This document shows, piece after piece, positions 42,391-54,512 of a DNA stretch of 64,000 bases (positions within the stretch are counted from its first letter, which is position 1; the number at the start of each line of letters is the position of its first letter). The translations under genes and the position numbers were made by a program. This DNA is from Brevipalpus yothersi. Taxonomy: Eukaryota > Arthropoda > Arachnida > Trombidiformes > Tenuipalpidae. Under the pieces are notes generated by a model. That model saw only the letters and a list, made by a program, of their open reading frames with translations. It did no database searches and was not told the DNA's origin. The stretch covers positions 124,001-188,000 of the forward strand of contig QZCP01000035.1 in assembly GCA_003956705.1 (NCBI GenBank), given 5' to 3'.

Positions 42391-44064
42391 ATGCTAAGCA
42401 TTGAGGTACTTAATAATTCTCCATCAAAATACTTTCAATAGGTTCTAATCTTCATTCCAAAACAATTTTTCGAATCATCAGATTTTAACTTCAATCATAT
42501 TGGTCAGTGCGACAGTTTTGTCTGTGGGCTCTGGTTCTGTGGAAAAATTGAATGAAACGGTGAGTTTTGACTCTGAAAATTTTATCAAATCTGCACTCAA
42601 AAATTAACCCAAACTTAAATAAATACACAATGATTCACAATAGCAGGCAATAAAACCGAACAACAAAATTGCTCGAGAGGATTTTCTCCGAACTTTACCG
42701 TCAGAAATAAGCAGCCCATATAATGTTCCGGATATCCATAAATTAGGTAAGTGCTAAGAACTTCTTAATTGTCGATGATTTATCCATGGATTTTCTGGCT
42801 AACAATGAGTTTCAATATCAGAGGATCATATCGCCTTGGAAGAAGCTTTGAATATGGTGAGTTTTTATTCTAGAAAAAAATATTGAATTTTATAATTTAA
42901 TATATTTAATCATATTGTAGAAAAATAGCTGGGGCCACAAGGAGCATCATGATCACCATCACCATGTAATAAATTCAATAATAAAAATTCTGATAATAGG
43001 AAGTTTTCAAGTATTGATTTTTTCTATTGACTATTAGGGCCATGAGCATCATTGGGAACCTCATCATCACTGGTAAGATACGCGATGAGAACAAACAATT
43101 TAATTCGAGCAATTCTTAACTTCTCAAAAAGTTGGATGTTCTTACAGAAATTTGCTTTAACATATGAGAAAGAACTATAATTCCAAGACTAAATTTTTCA
43201 GGGGTCATCATGAGCATTGGGAACATCACCACCCTCACCATCATCACCACCACGTAAGTTCCATGAATTGAAAAAAGTTCTATCAGGCAATACTAAACTA
43301 GAATTCACTTGGAAGCCTCATCATTGGGACCATCATGATCACCATGGTCATCATTGGGATCATCATGATCATCATGACCATCACCATGACCACCATGATC
43401 ACCACCATCATGATCATCATGAGCATTGGAAACATGTGAGTAAAGATCAGAACTATATTTCAAAAATGGTGTTAATATTCCAAACTCTTGTTCAGGAGGA
43501 TAAGCATGAACATAAGCACGAGCATCATAAGCACGAACATCACAAACATGAAGACAAACATGTGAGTTTTTGATACTTTTAGATTTGAAATTCCAAAATA
43601 TAAAATCAAGAATCAGAAAAATTTTTACGATTCAATCAACATCAGTTAGATGAAAGAAAATCGCCATCAATCGAATCAAAATGAACTTTTGCTCTTCTCT
43701 TTTCTTTGATAGAAGCACGAGGAATGGGGTAAATAGAGATGATCACTTATTCATCTGCATGAAAATTGGTGGTAATTTCGTAATTTTTCTTTATTACGCT
43801 CTAGGACATCATGGGAAGTATAGCGGTTGGGGTGAGTGAAATTGCCCCCTCTTATTCGTTTCTACTGAATTTGTTCAGAAATTAGAATCGATATTCTTCT
43901 CAACAGATCACAAAAAAGTTTCAGAAACAACCAAAAATACAGTTCAAAGTAGTCCGAGTGATCCCAAAGAGGTGAAAGAAATAACTAAATCAGTAGAAGA
44001 ATCAAAAACTAACGATAAGGCAAGTTTCGGCAAAACTGAAAGTTCCAACTCAGATAAAAAATGA
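42391..44064 (+). CDS. secreted histidine-rich protein encoded by about 12 tiny exons
   Basis: A hand-built model joins exons 42391-42405, 42482-42559, 42647-42746, 42822-42856, 42921-42965, 43037-43071, 43202-43253, 43316-43435, 43496-43561, 43713-43728, 43805-43831 and 43907-44064 without a frame break (248 residues). The start gives a signal peptide (MLSIEILTSIILVSATVLSV). The central exons each encode short His/Trp/Asp/Glu modules such as GHEHHWEPHHHW, GHHEHWEHHHPHHHHHH and HHDHHGHHWDHHD. Later exons give KHEHKHEHHK and GHHGKYSGWG, and a Lys/Ser-rich tail ends SDKK. The dense His clusters predict Zn/Cu binding, as in histidine-rich glycoproteins or arthropod His-rich antimicrobial peptides; that role is inference. 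The exon 1 donor and the exon 8 acceptor are the weakest calls. AATAAA lies at 44229-44234. Confidence 0.6.
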
Positions 44065-45348
44065 GATATGTATTTGGTGCCTTGCCTCCGATTTTATCAG
44101 ATTTGGCTGTGTGGTATAAATCCATATTCTAAAAACGAAGGAATGTTCGGTGAAGATATATTCTCCTTGTCATCAGAATTTTATTCCAATCCTTAAATTC
44201 CGTTTAATTGATCAATGTTATAAGATACAATAAAATGATAAGCTTTCCGACTGAAAACGATTGAATTCTTCAAATTCTTTAGTCAAAAAATCTTATTTTG
44301 TATCGGCTGAGGTTCTAAAGGGATACTCCAAGTGAAGTGTATAGAAATTCGTCAAACAAGAGGTGCATAGATCATATACACCTCTATGATTCGATTCTCT
44401 TGGTAATACTCGAAGGAATCTCCGAGACGCGAATATCTTCCTCCAGGAATGAAAGAATTTCCCGAATCGATTGTTGTCATACAAAATTCTGTTCATCTTT
44501 TTGGCTAATCAGATTTACTCAGATCAATTGAAGAGTGATTTGCAAGACACTGTATCTATTTAGCTCAATGTTTTTATCCATTCTTTTTTACATTATATGT
44601 ATTATCGAGGTTTATTTCTTTATGAGCTTAAGTGGGGCAGCTTTATCAGTTGCTTCATCTTCTTTCAAAACAATGTAAAATGAAATACGAAGATAAAATC
44701 CCATTCTATTTGCCTTGTTAAGTGATGTGACTCGGATTTCATCTAAAATGTTAATATTCGAAATATTTATCCAAGATTTGAATAAAATTTTTTTTCAATT
44801 GATGGAAAAAATGGTGAGAGAGAATTTTCTTAGTAAAAGGTCAATTAATTGAGCATATTCTTTCGAGTCTATAATTTAATTTAATTTTTAAGCAGCTTGT
44901 TTTCAGTTCATTTGCTCAAGTAGCATTATATCCTAGACTTTGCGCAATTTTTATGCTCTCGAAAGTGTTCTCATTTCTTTAATTGATGAAGATTTGCTGA
45001 TTATGGAAATAGAGTGTCAGCCGTAATTGAGAAAAAAAAATCTTCTCAAAAAGATTAGAGTTACCGTTACCAAGTAAAGTTTTCAGTCTGATCATCTACG
45101 GAAACAAAAATTTTTCATACAATATTCTGAGCAATAATTCAGAAAGTATCCTTATCGGGAAGTATCGGTAGAACAACACCCAAGTTCCTGTATTTCATGT
45201 CAAGTTTTGATCAATTATTCTTTCTCATCCATACTTGAATCATAATTCAGTTCACTTTCTCTACTACCGGCTTCATTGGCATCCACTTCTTTATTTGTGT
45301 GATATATCATCATTTTTCATTATTAGTCTTTCCATTCAGTCGACTACA
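44065..45348. other. intergenic region
   Basis: 3' UTR of the His-rich gene (AATAAA at 44229-44234) and upstream region of NAGK. Overlapping opposite-strand frames at 44293-44531 have no supporting motif. Confidence 0.5.
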
Positions 45349-47886
45349 ATGGCTAACGGTGATATTGTTTCTGATAAAACTTATCTGAATTCAGATGATG
45401 GAGATAGACCAGCAAATCAGCGATATTATGCAGGTGTAGAAGGGTAAGTTTGATTGTAGACTATTTTGCTCTCCATGTGTTATGTGAACCTCTCCGTAGA
45501 TCATTTGATCAAATTCTATTAAACAAAATAGAATTGGATATTTTCAAGCGAAAAATTCTTATTTGATCAATCAGTCAGAACATTATCAACTCTTATCTAT
45601 TTTGATTCAATTGAACAAAAAATTGCTTTTCCTTGGATAATTGAAGCAAATAGTGCAAAAAGTAGATGTCAAAATCTGTAATGAGTCTTGATTGTCCGTC
45701 GTAAAATCGAAAATAGTTGCTGAATTAATTAAATTACCTATTTCAATCGACTCAACATAAGTGTAAACAATAGACTAACATTCTTGAGCCAAGTCTTCAT
45801 GAAAACTGGAGTAACCCATATTTTCTGGTCCAAAGTGGATCGATTTTTCGGAATAGCCCCCTTAAGAGGAATTGAGGTTCTTGTTTAGAACTGAAACTAA
45901 AATCTTCCAAAAAATGAAAATTTGATGACAATTAATTGTTAGACCGATATGGTACCAACATATGAGATTCTGTTATGAAATCAGATGTAAACAAAACACA
46001 TTGAGATTTGAATAATTCGGCGCCAAAATTCATATGATTCGGAAAGAGAGAGGAACCATGATAAATGAGATCACTACGATATACTACTGTATAAATCCAA
46101 TTATTTTCTAACGAATTCGATATGTTTATGACCCTACATTCCTGAATAATGGCTTTTCAGCTAGCTTGAGGATTGCAATTTGTAATCTTTATTCTATCAG
46201 AACTCGCTTCAATTGAGAGGGCCACATCAGATTGCTTAATTGTAAAGTTTCCTTCCAGAGGCGGCTCTTCATCAAAAGTGGCTTTAATTCGTGGTGATGG
46301 TAAAATCATGAGTTTAATTGAGGATGGATTATCGTCTACAAATATGCTGGTTAGTTTTTCAATGAATTTTCTATTTGTAATGCAACTTCATTCACCCGAT
46401 ATTGGTCTTAAGTATGAATATTCTTACATTCTTTACTCCTTATTGTCTTTTCAAAAAGCTTGTTGGTCAGAGAGAATGTCAAAAGAGAATTGTCAATTTC
46501 ATTGAACAGGCAAAACATTCTGCAAATTTGCCTAAAAATCTGGTCCTCGATGGTGTAGTGAGTAGAAACATGTATCTCCATGGAAGAATCAGATAGACTG
46601 ACAATTTTTCGCAAAATTATCCATTTCAGGGACTCAGTCTCAGTGGCTGTGAGGACACTGCTCTAAACGATCAATTCAAATATTCATTAATGGAAAATTA
46701 TCCTAACTTTTCTCGTTCCTATTCAATCGAAAGTGATACAATAGGATCCATCCTGACAGCTGCTCCAACTGGTAGGTTGAGAAAAAATATTTTAACAATC
46801 TCAAACTGTTCATGAATTCCAGGAGGAATCGTTCTAATAGCGGGCACTGGATCAAATTGTCTCCTGGTAAGTTCATCAAACTTCTGGAATCAGTATAATG
46901 TCATGCAATTCTCATGTTTAGATGAACCCTGATGGTGAACGTTTCAACTGTGGTGGCTGGGGATACTTACTGGGAGATGAGGGATCAGCTTATTGGATCG
47001 CTCATAAAGTTATAAAATCAATAATAGACGATATAGATGGTCTACATAAATCGGTAAAACCGATAACTCGAGCCAAACAAATAATCTTTGATTACTTCCA
47101 GGTATCTGATCACATTTTCTTAGACATGATTTTATTTTCACTCCTCATTCAAAAATCCATCACTAGAATTGACCATTTCTCACAATTATCTTTCCTTGTT
47201 CCAGGTAAAAAAGTGTTCAGAATTCATAAAGCATGCCTATGTAAATTTTGAGAAGTCTCATATTGCTGGAGTTTGTGTTCGTCTGGCCCAAGGTAAGTAT
47301 GCCTTAGTTTTGAGTACATTGAAATTATTTTCAACTTGAATTCCAGAGGCTGAGAAGGGAGATGTATTCCTGAGAAAAGTTTTCGAGATGGCCGGTGCTG
47401 AACTAGCTCTTCACGTCAAAGCTCTCTTACCTCATATTAGTCAGGTATTTCTGATATGATTTGGGATCTGCTCTTCTCTAATGTTCATAATGATGCCCAA
47501 TACTTTTTTCCAGGAACTCCTCAATTCTGGACCCATTTCAGTTGTTTGTACTGGGTCTGTGTTCAAGAGTTGGTCTCTCATGGAAAAAGGTAGGCTTTTG
47601 TCTTGGTATTTCAGCTCAGCTTTCAGGACTTTGCAAATGGAGAGATTATTCAACAAAAGCTCTCTATCTCATAAAACCAGGATTTCGATCTGTTCTGATG
47701 AATTGTGATGTTCCTATGGTCCTTGTTAAGCTCTGTAAACCTGCAGCCATTGGTGCAGCATATTTGGGAGCGAAAAACATGGGATACAATCTTCCAATCA
47801 ATTTTGAAGAAAATTCAGAGATATTGGCCTCCCTCAAGTCTGGAAACGGTGTTCCTAGAACTGATGTCAATCAATCATCTCTCTGA
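45349..47886 (+). CDS. NAGK: N-acetyl-D-glucosamine kinase
   Basis: Ten exons (45349-45443, 46259-46349, 46459-46557, 46630-46771, 46823-46866, 46922-47101, 47205-47292, 47347-47444, 47514-47589, 47627-47886) encode 390 residues. The N-terminal phosphate loop (GVEGGGSSSKVALI), the loop restored by splicing (STNMLLVG), GLSLSG, the ATP-site GTGSNC and the sugar-binding GGWGYLLGDEGSAYWI all match NAGK of the BadF/BadG ATPase superfamily. The C-terminal KSWSLMEKG and AAIGAAYLGAKNMGY are also characteristic. It phosphorylates GlcNAc from glycan or chitin turnover to GlcNAc-6-phosphate in the cytosol. It carries an N-terminal extension of about 25 residues compared with human. The last intron is only 37 nt (47590-47626), placed because it alone restores the family frame. 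Confidence 0.93.
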
Positions 47887-48804
47887 AAGACGAGTTGTAA
47901 TCCATAATGGTGCATTTTTCCTACATCTGAGAGATTGAATCAGATACATCATGAGTACTTTGTCACTAAACACGAAAATATCGATCAGAGGACGATCTTT
48001 CATCAGTTTTATGAGGATGTCTTGATTTTGTCAAGCTTGACAGATTCAAAAATTCAGCTACTCAATATTGATTCAATCATGTTCTGAAAAACTAAATTCA
48101 AACAATTTTCCCGCTGGAAGCTCATCAAAAGACTACTCATCGTGATATTTTTTGAATTTATTGTCAAACAGAGAGAGAAATAACAAAACAGTTGTAAGCA
48201 TTAAATTGAACTTTTCAATCGCATAGCACAAGTTGATTTGCTATCGTAACGGAACATTCTGAATGGGAGAGCGATAAATGAAGCTTAGTCAGTCGAAAAA
48301 GAAACGAAATATGATTCTTCTCTTTTGATCAGCATGCCAAGCAGCGAAAACAAAGTGAGCCCAGAGAAATTATGCTCCATTGACATTGCTTGGTGAATTA
48401 ATCTCATTTGTAAAGCTCTCTCTTTTTCTGATGTTGACTACTTGCTAACTTATCGCCGGCACTCTTTATGAGGGTATTCGCTTGCAGCAAAAAGTCTACC
48501 AGCTATCATGATTTGTTGGCAAGATTGCTTGGTTTTCGATTAGATGATCATAGTGATCATCTCGGTTATCGTTTAAATCAAGTATACTCGAGATTGCAAA
48601 GGTCTATTCTGCTTGATTGTGACTTGTTTTTCTGACCAAATTCACTCATTAGTTTTATCATAATATTAACAAATTTTTCATCGTTATTTTTTTTCTCCTC
48701 GCTCAAAAGTCATTCGGTGACTTCTTTCTGGCTTATCACTTGTTTTTTTCGTTCCGTTTTTCTGCTGAGTTTGATTTTTTCACTTTTTGGGATAAAAGAA
48801 AGTC
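47887..48804. other. intergenic region, NAGK to GART
   Basis: Noncoding as far as I can see. It includes the T-rich upstream region and 5' UTR of the trifunctional purine gene. Confidence 0.5.
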
Positions 48805-51800
48805 ATGTCTTCAATAGGTGATGAAGTAGTGCTAATTATTGGCAGTGGATCGCGTGAACATACTCTAGCCTGGAAGATATCTCAATCGAAGAGAGTGAAA
48901 AAAGTATGGGTTTGTCCTGGTAATGGAGGCACACACAACGGACAGGAGAGTAAAATATATAATTTAGGTAAGGCACCATGATGAAAATTTTGCTGTCTTC
49001 ATCGTTTCCACTATAACTACGTAAGTATGAAACGGAAAGACTAATATCGAACACTATTATCTCTCCAAAGCCTTGAACATCAAAGATTTGAGTTCCATCG
49101 TGCATTGGTGTCTTCGAGAACGGCCATCACTAGTGATCGTTGGACCGGAAGATCCACTGAATCAAGGACTATCTGACCAATTATCAGCTCATGGAATCCC
49201 ATGTTTTGGTCCATCTCAAAAAGCAGCTCAAATCGAGTGTGATAAAGCATGGTCGAAAGATTTTATGATTCGTCATGACATTCCAACAGCTCGTTACAAG
49301 TTATTCAACAATAGTAATGATGCTAAAAATTATGTGGAAAGTGTTGCTCACAAGGCCTGGGTTATTAAGGCTACCGGACTTGCTGGTGGCAAAGGAGTTT
49401 TGGTGGGATCCAGTGTAGAGGAAACATGTCACAATATTGAACGAGTACTTGATGGTAATATTTTTGGACCTGCTGGAGAAACTATTGTGGTCGAAGAGCT
49501 TCTGGAAGGGGATGAAGTTTCAGTAATGGCTTTTAGCGATGGCTACAGTATTGCTCTGATGCCACCAGCTCAGGATCACAAGAGAGCTCATGAAAATGAT
49601 GAAGGACCAAATACCGGTGGTATGGGTGCATTTTGTCCATTTTTCGTTTCACCTCACACAATGGAAGAGATTAATTACATTATTAAACGAGCAATTGATG
49701 GATTGAGAGGAGAAGGAGCTATGTTTGTGGGTACACTTTTCGCTGGATTCATGTTAACGGAAGAAGGGCCTCGAGTGCTAGAATTTAATGCACGTTTTGG
49801 TGATCCTGAAACTCAATCTGTACTACCTCTGCTGGAATCCGATTTATATACCATTTGTCTATCATGTATTGAGGGGAAACTTTCACGAGTTCCGGTAAAA
49901 TTTAATGAACGAAAATTCACTTGCGGTGTGGTCATTGCAAGCGGTGGCTATCCAGCGACTGCATCGTTGGGGAAAGCAATCGAAGGTCTAGATGAAGCTG
50001 TTTCATGTGCTTCTCTTTTTGAGGAACCGTATGAAGTTTCCATTTTCCATGGAGGTACTAAACACACCGAATCAAATGAACTTATTACAAGTGGTGGTCG
50101 TGTGTTAACTGTGGTTGCCTGTGGCAACAATCCTGAGAAAGTTGTCCAATTGTCTCAGAAAGCTGCATCTATGGTTCGGATTGAGGATTCATTCTATCGT
50201 CGAGATATTGGCAAAAGAGCACTTAAAAAGTTGAGTCATTTCTGAAGATAGAGCAAAATTTTTCCATATCAGAACTGTAGCACTTGAACAAAGAATTTTG
50301 GTCATTGAACTTTTCTTATTCGATCAAATGAGAATCTAACAATCTGTCTCTCCATATTGTCTCTTCTCCAGTATCGCTAAGCATGTGAGTTACAAATCTA
50401 GTGGAGTTGATATAGATGCAGGCAACAAATTGGTGGACAGAATCAAGAAGATGGCCCATGAAACTATGAGACCTGGAGTGGTTGGCTCAATCGGAGGCTT
50501 CGGTGGCCTATTCGATCCGGCGAGGGCTGGCTACATGAATGATCTTGCTCTTGTGGCCGGAACTGATGGAGTAGGAACTAAGCTGAAAGTGGCGATTGAA
50601 AGCAGAATATTCCACACAGTTGGAATAGATTTGGTTGCAATGTGTGTGAACGATATTCTTTGTCAAGGAGCTGAACCACTGTTTTTCCTGGATTATTTTG
50701 CATGCGGTCAATTAGATGTTGATAAAGCGGCTGAAGTCATCTCTGGAATTGCTCGAGGATGTCAGCAAGCAGGATGTGCCCTGATTGGTGAGTTGATTTG
50801 TGAGACTGTCCACTCACATGGAGGATGAAGAAATTCGTTTGGGATATGTTGCTGAACAATTAATGGTTTAGATGAGCAACCAGAATCATTCGAGGTCTCA
50901 GAGTAGAAGAAATTCCTACAATGTGATATCTTCAATGAATTTCATACAGTTAGCCTGCAGAATTGATAAGATTGAGGCAAGAGGCCCTTTACATGATTGC
51001 GATTAGATCAGATTCGCTTGTTTTTCCATCCAGAACGGAATTCTCAGGAAATCAGCTGGATCATATGGATGTAGACGAGATAGGGAAATCGGAAAATCAA
51101 CAAGAAACTACATCAGCCATGATATCTGATAAGATATCATAATTGTTACTGTCGTTTTGAAACTTATTCACTCAACGTTAATCCACAAGAGATTACATAG
51201 TTTCACATTTGTTGAGCTTGAGATCTTGGCTCAATCAGTCAGCGTAGATAGTGATCAATTGATTTTACAATGAATTCTTGTCACTCCTAACTTGAAATGC
51301 TCTTCACTTCTACAGGAGGAGAGACAGCAGAAATGCCAGGAATGTATCGAAAAGATGATTTTGATCTTGCTGGCTTTGCTGTCGGAGCTGCTAGCTGGAA
51401 AGGCTTACTTCCCCGACACGATCTTATCGAAGAAGGTGATCTAGTCATTGGTTTAGCCTCCTCAGGTGTCCACAGTAATGGTTTCAGTTTGGTAAGAAGG
51501 ATCATGCACCTAAAAGGCTTGAGTCCCAATGATCCAGCTCCATTCGACGAGGTGCACACTTTGGGTGAAATCTTATTGGCACCAACTCGAATTTATGTAA
51601 AAAGTCTTCTAACCGCTATTCGATTGGGATTTGTCGTAGCTGCCTCTCACATAACGGGTGGTGGTCTTGTGGAAAATATTCCTCGCATGATGCCCGATCA
51701 TTTAGCGGTTGAAATGTTTGCCGATCGCTGGAAGATGCCACCAATTTTCAAGTGGCTACAGGAAGAAGGAGGAATACAGCAAGCGGAAATGATGCGAACC

Positions 51801-52604
51801 TTCAACTGTGGACTCGGGCTAGTGTGTGTGGTGAAAGAAGCCAACTTGAGAAGTACACTTAAATTGATTCGAGAAAACGGTCAACCTGATGCCTATGTAG
51901 TGGGCAGAGTGATTCCAAGAGCTGGTGAGCCAGTGATTGTTAAAAATTTTGAATCCCTGTTCGCACCTCCGGAGCCACCCCTTCATTCTCGAAAACGTGT
52001 GGCTGTCCTCATATCAGGATCTGGGACTAATCTTCAAGCTCTAATAGATCACACAACAGACCGGAAACATGAAAGTTGTGCTGAAATTGTGCTGGTAATA
52101 TCAAACAAGGAGAAAGCTTTCGGATTGCAGCGAGCTAAAAAAGCTGGCATCAAAACGATGGTCATTCCAAGCAAGACATACAAGAAACGAGAAGATTATG
52201 ATATGGCAATCCATAAAGTTCTCCGTGAAACAGGAATAGATATAATTTGCCTGGCTGGCTTCATGAGAATATTGTCTGAAGAATTTGTTCAAATGTGGAA
52301 AGGACAACTGATCAATGTCCATCCATCTTTACTGCCACTTTTCAAAGGAATGAACACCCATGAGCGAGCACTTGAGGCTGGAGTTCGCGTTCATGGTTGT
52401 TCGGTACATTTTGTTGAACCGGAAGTAGATTGTGGTGCAATCATATTGCAAGAAGCTGTTCCTGTTTTTGTGGACGATACACCGTCAGTGTTACAAGAGC
52501 GTGTGAAGCAAGCTGAACATCGAATATTTCCACTAGCTTTAGAACATTTAGCCACTGGACGAGTTCGCTTACAAGGTGGTAAAGTGGCTTGGATTCATCA
52601 CTAA
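48805..52604 (+). CDS. GART: trifunctional purine synthesis protein GARS-AIRS-GART
   Basis: Exons 48805-48967, 49071-50229, 50372-50787 and 51316-52604 encode 1008 residues (human 1010). GARS comes first (LIIGSGSREHTLAWK; ATP-grasp KATGLAGGKGVLVGS; FNARFGDPETQ), then AIRS (SGVDIDAGNKLVDRIK, GTDGVGTKLK, NDILCQGAEPLFFLDY, GGETAEMPGMY), then GART (VLISGSGTNLQALID, catalytic INVHPSLLP, HGCSVHFV, EVDCGAIILQE). It catalyses steps 2, 3 and 5 of de novo purine synthesis in the cytosol. Exon 2 ends one codon-part before an in-frame stop: if intron 2 is not removed, translation ends at 50245 after RALKKLSHF, giving a GARS-only protein like the short isoform known from other animals. AATAAA lies at 52881-52886. 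Confidence 0.97.
50788..51315 (+). other. 528-nt intron inside the AIRS domain of GART
   Basis: GTGAGT donor and CTACAG acceptor; splicing restores the conserved ALIGGETAEMP. Nothing else was recognised inside. Confidence 0.8.
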
Positions 52605-53145
52605 TTCACCTCGAAACAACATCACAAGGCCTCCCCCCACCCAATTCACTTAAACAAGTTGGTGACTAATTTTTTTTTGATCGAAAATGAACGAATTCCA
52701 GAGAAGAAGAATCAAGGAGGAAAAACTTTTCACTATAATTTTGTTCGTCGTTTTATTCAAGAATACAGATTTGATCTATCTTTCTCAATGGATTTATTTT
52801 ATTTTATTTGAGAGTGTATAAAACTCGAAATGACGAGACACTTGGGTAACGATTACATGTTCTCGAAAATTCCTAAAACCAATAAAAAATTATCGATTAT
52901 TAATGAAATCTAACCAATAATAAGAGATTGTTCTAGCTATCTTAGTAGTTCTATTTGAGTTTTATTTTTTTGACCTCTTTTCCAAAGGAAATTCATTTTG
53001 AAGCTCAACTTGGACGCTTTCGCCAGCAGAATTCTTGGTCTTTCACACATTTTCTGACTCTTTCCTATGCATTCCAACATCTGGAAAAATAGCATCCATG
53101 AGCGATCTTCAATCATATGATTCATCCGGCTAACAGAGATGGAAG
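52605..53145. other. convergent 3' region with two poly(A) signals
   Basis: Holds the GART poly(A) signal (AATAAA, plus, 52881-52886) and that of the bHLH gene (AATAAA on the minus strand, 52961-52966), so the two transcripts end within about 100 bases of each other. Confidence 0.65.
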
Positions 53146-53889
53146 TTAACTTGATCTGCGCTTCTTATTGGCTATGCAAAATGTGCAAACATTAAAAGAT
53201 GAACAGTTGACTTTTTCATTTCCATGAGCAGCAGCTCGTCTTTTCTTTCTAACTTTGAAACTTTCACATTCTTTCAACGGAATTTGGACATCATAATTCG
53301 AAACACTTTGATTGTTCTCTTCTTCATTCTGATCTTGCTGATCAGACCATCTCAAATTTGGTGATGGATCTACCTCTGAGTTGGAGTTATTGAATTTTTG
53401 GTTAATTTCCGAGCATGGATCATCACCCAAATAGCCATTTACTCTAAACATTTAATTTTGAATTGGAAAAAATTTAAAGCATGCTATGAATATCATCTAA
53501 AACTGTTATACTCACCTTGCGAGACGTAAATTGCTCAAATGAAGAATGTATGATGAAGCTAATCTCAAAGTTTCAATTTTAGAAAGTTTTCGATCCACTG
53601 GTTTAGTTGGGATGAGAGTTCGTAGATGAGCTAGAGCTTGATTCAGATTCTGAGTTCGATTGCGCTCCCGATTGTTGGCCACTTCACGGTGTTGGTGATG
53701 GGGTTGAGATGAAGATGGTTGTTGGTCAAGATGTAAAGAAAAAAACTGATTATCATCATGAGCCCAAGTGAAATTGGGTTCAAGATGACTCGACTGATTA
53801 TCAAGATCATAATAGACTGTTTGTTCTGTTTCCAATCTAGGAGCCAAGAATGTATGAAAACCAGGAATTTTATTACTATCATTTGACAT
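53146..53889 (-). CDS. bHLH transcription factor, TCF15 (paraxis)/scleraxis type
   Basis: Exons 53516-53889 and 53146-53443 (phase 2) encode 223 residues. The bHLH region runs from about residue 72 to 122: basic part NNRERNRTQNLNQA, helix 1 LAHLRTLIPT, loop KPVDRKLSK, helix 2 IETLRLASSYILHLSNL. PVDRKLSKIETLRLASSYI is nearly identical to vertebrate TCF15 and scleraxis. The C-terminus NVCTFCIANKKR matches their conserved CTFCLSNQRK tail, which strengthens the call over other bHLH families. These factors dimerise with E proteins and act in mesoderm (somite, tendon or muscle attachment) in animals. The upstream Gln/His-rich part is probably disordered. Confidence 0.92.
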
Positions 53890-54512
53890 CGTAATTATAG
53901 AATTTTGTCATCAACACTGAATGGATTTACGATTTGGTCTACTCCAAATTAAGTATCCATAGAAGTTCTCCCAGAAGCCGATGTCATCTCGTTCATCAAT
54001 CATAGCTAGAAAATTTTTTTCACTATCAGGATCTGTTTTTCCTCTTCTCGTTTTTTTTTTGGGGAACGTTGCTTCATTTGACATTTATGGAAGCACTTTT
54101 TATAAAGAAGAAAATTTACCACTCAACATCGATCAGAAAATATGAGAAACTTGGAAATTTCATCTACAGAGCATGCAACGCTGTTCAACAATTTCCAGAA
54201 ATTTGAAGATTTATAAAGCAGATCTGAACCTAGACTTTCGCCAAACATTACTCAGCTGTGAGAGTGTAGAATTGGCAAATATCAGTATGATTGGCCCAAT
54301 CAATCTCAATAATCACTTATGCCATACAAAAAAATCATTTTCATATGATTATTGAGCTCTTTATTTGAGTCAAATTGCTTGGCTTGAGCTCATGGAAAAC
54401 GGAGCTCATTAGTTATAAAAAAATGAATCTATATTTGTAATAATATTCTATAAATATATATCAACGGAAAAAATTTTGAAAAGAATGAACAAGGTCACTA
54501 CCAAGAAGAATG
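53890..54512. other. bHLH promoter side and NIPA 3' UTR
   Basis: Between two minus-strand genes. AATAAA on the minus strand at 54360-54365 is the likely end of the NIPA transcript. A 60-codon plus frame at 54173-54355 is not supported. Confidence 0.5.

Noticed and set aside
47581..47708. Frame change near the end of NAGK read as a frameshift or pseudogene
   Set aside because: A 37-nt GT-AG intron restores the family sequence on both sides, and every other exon is intact.
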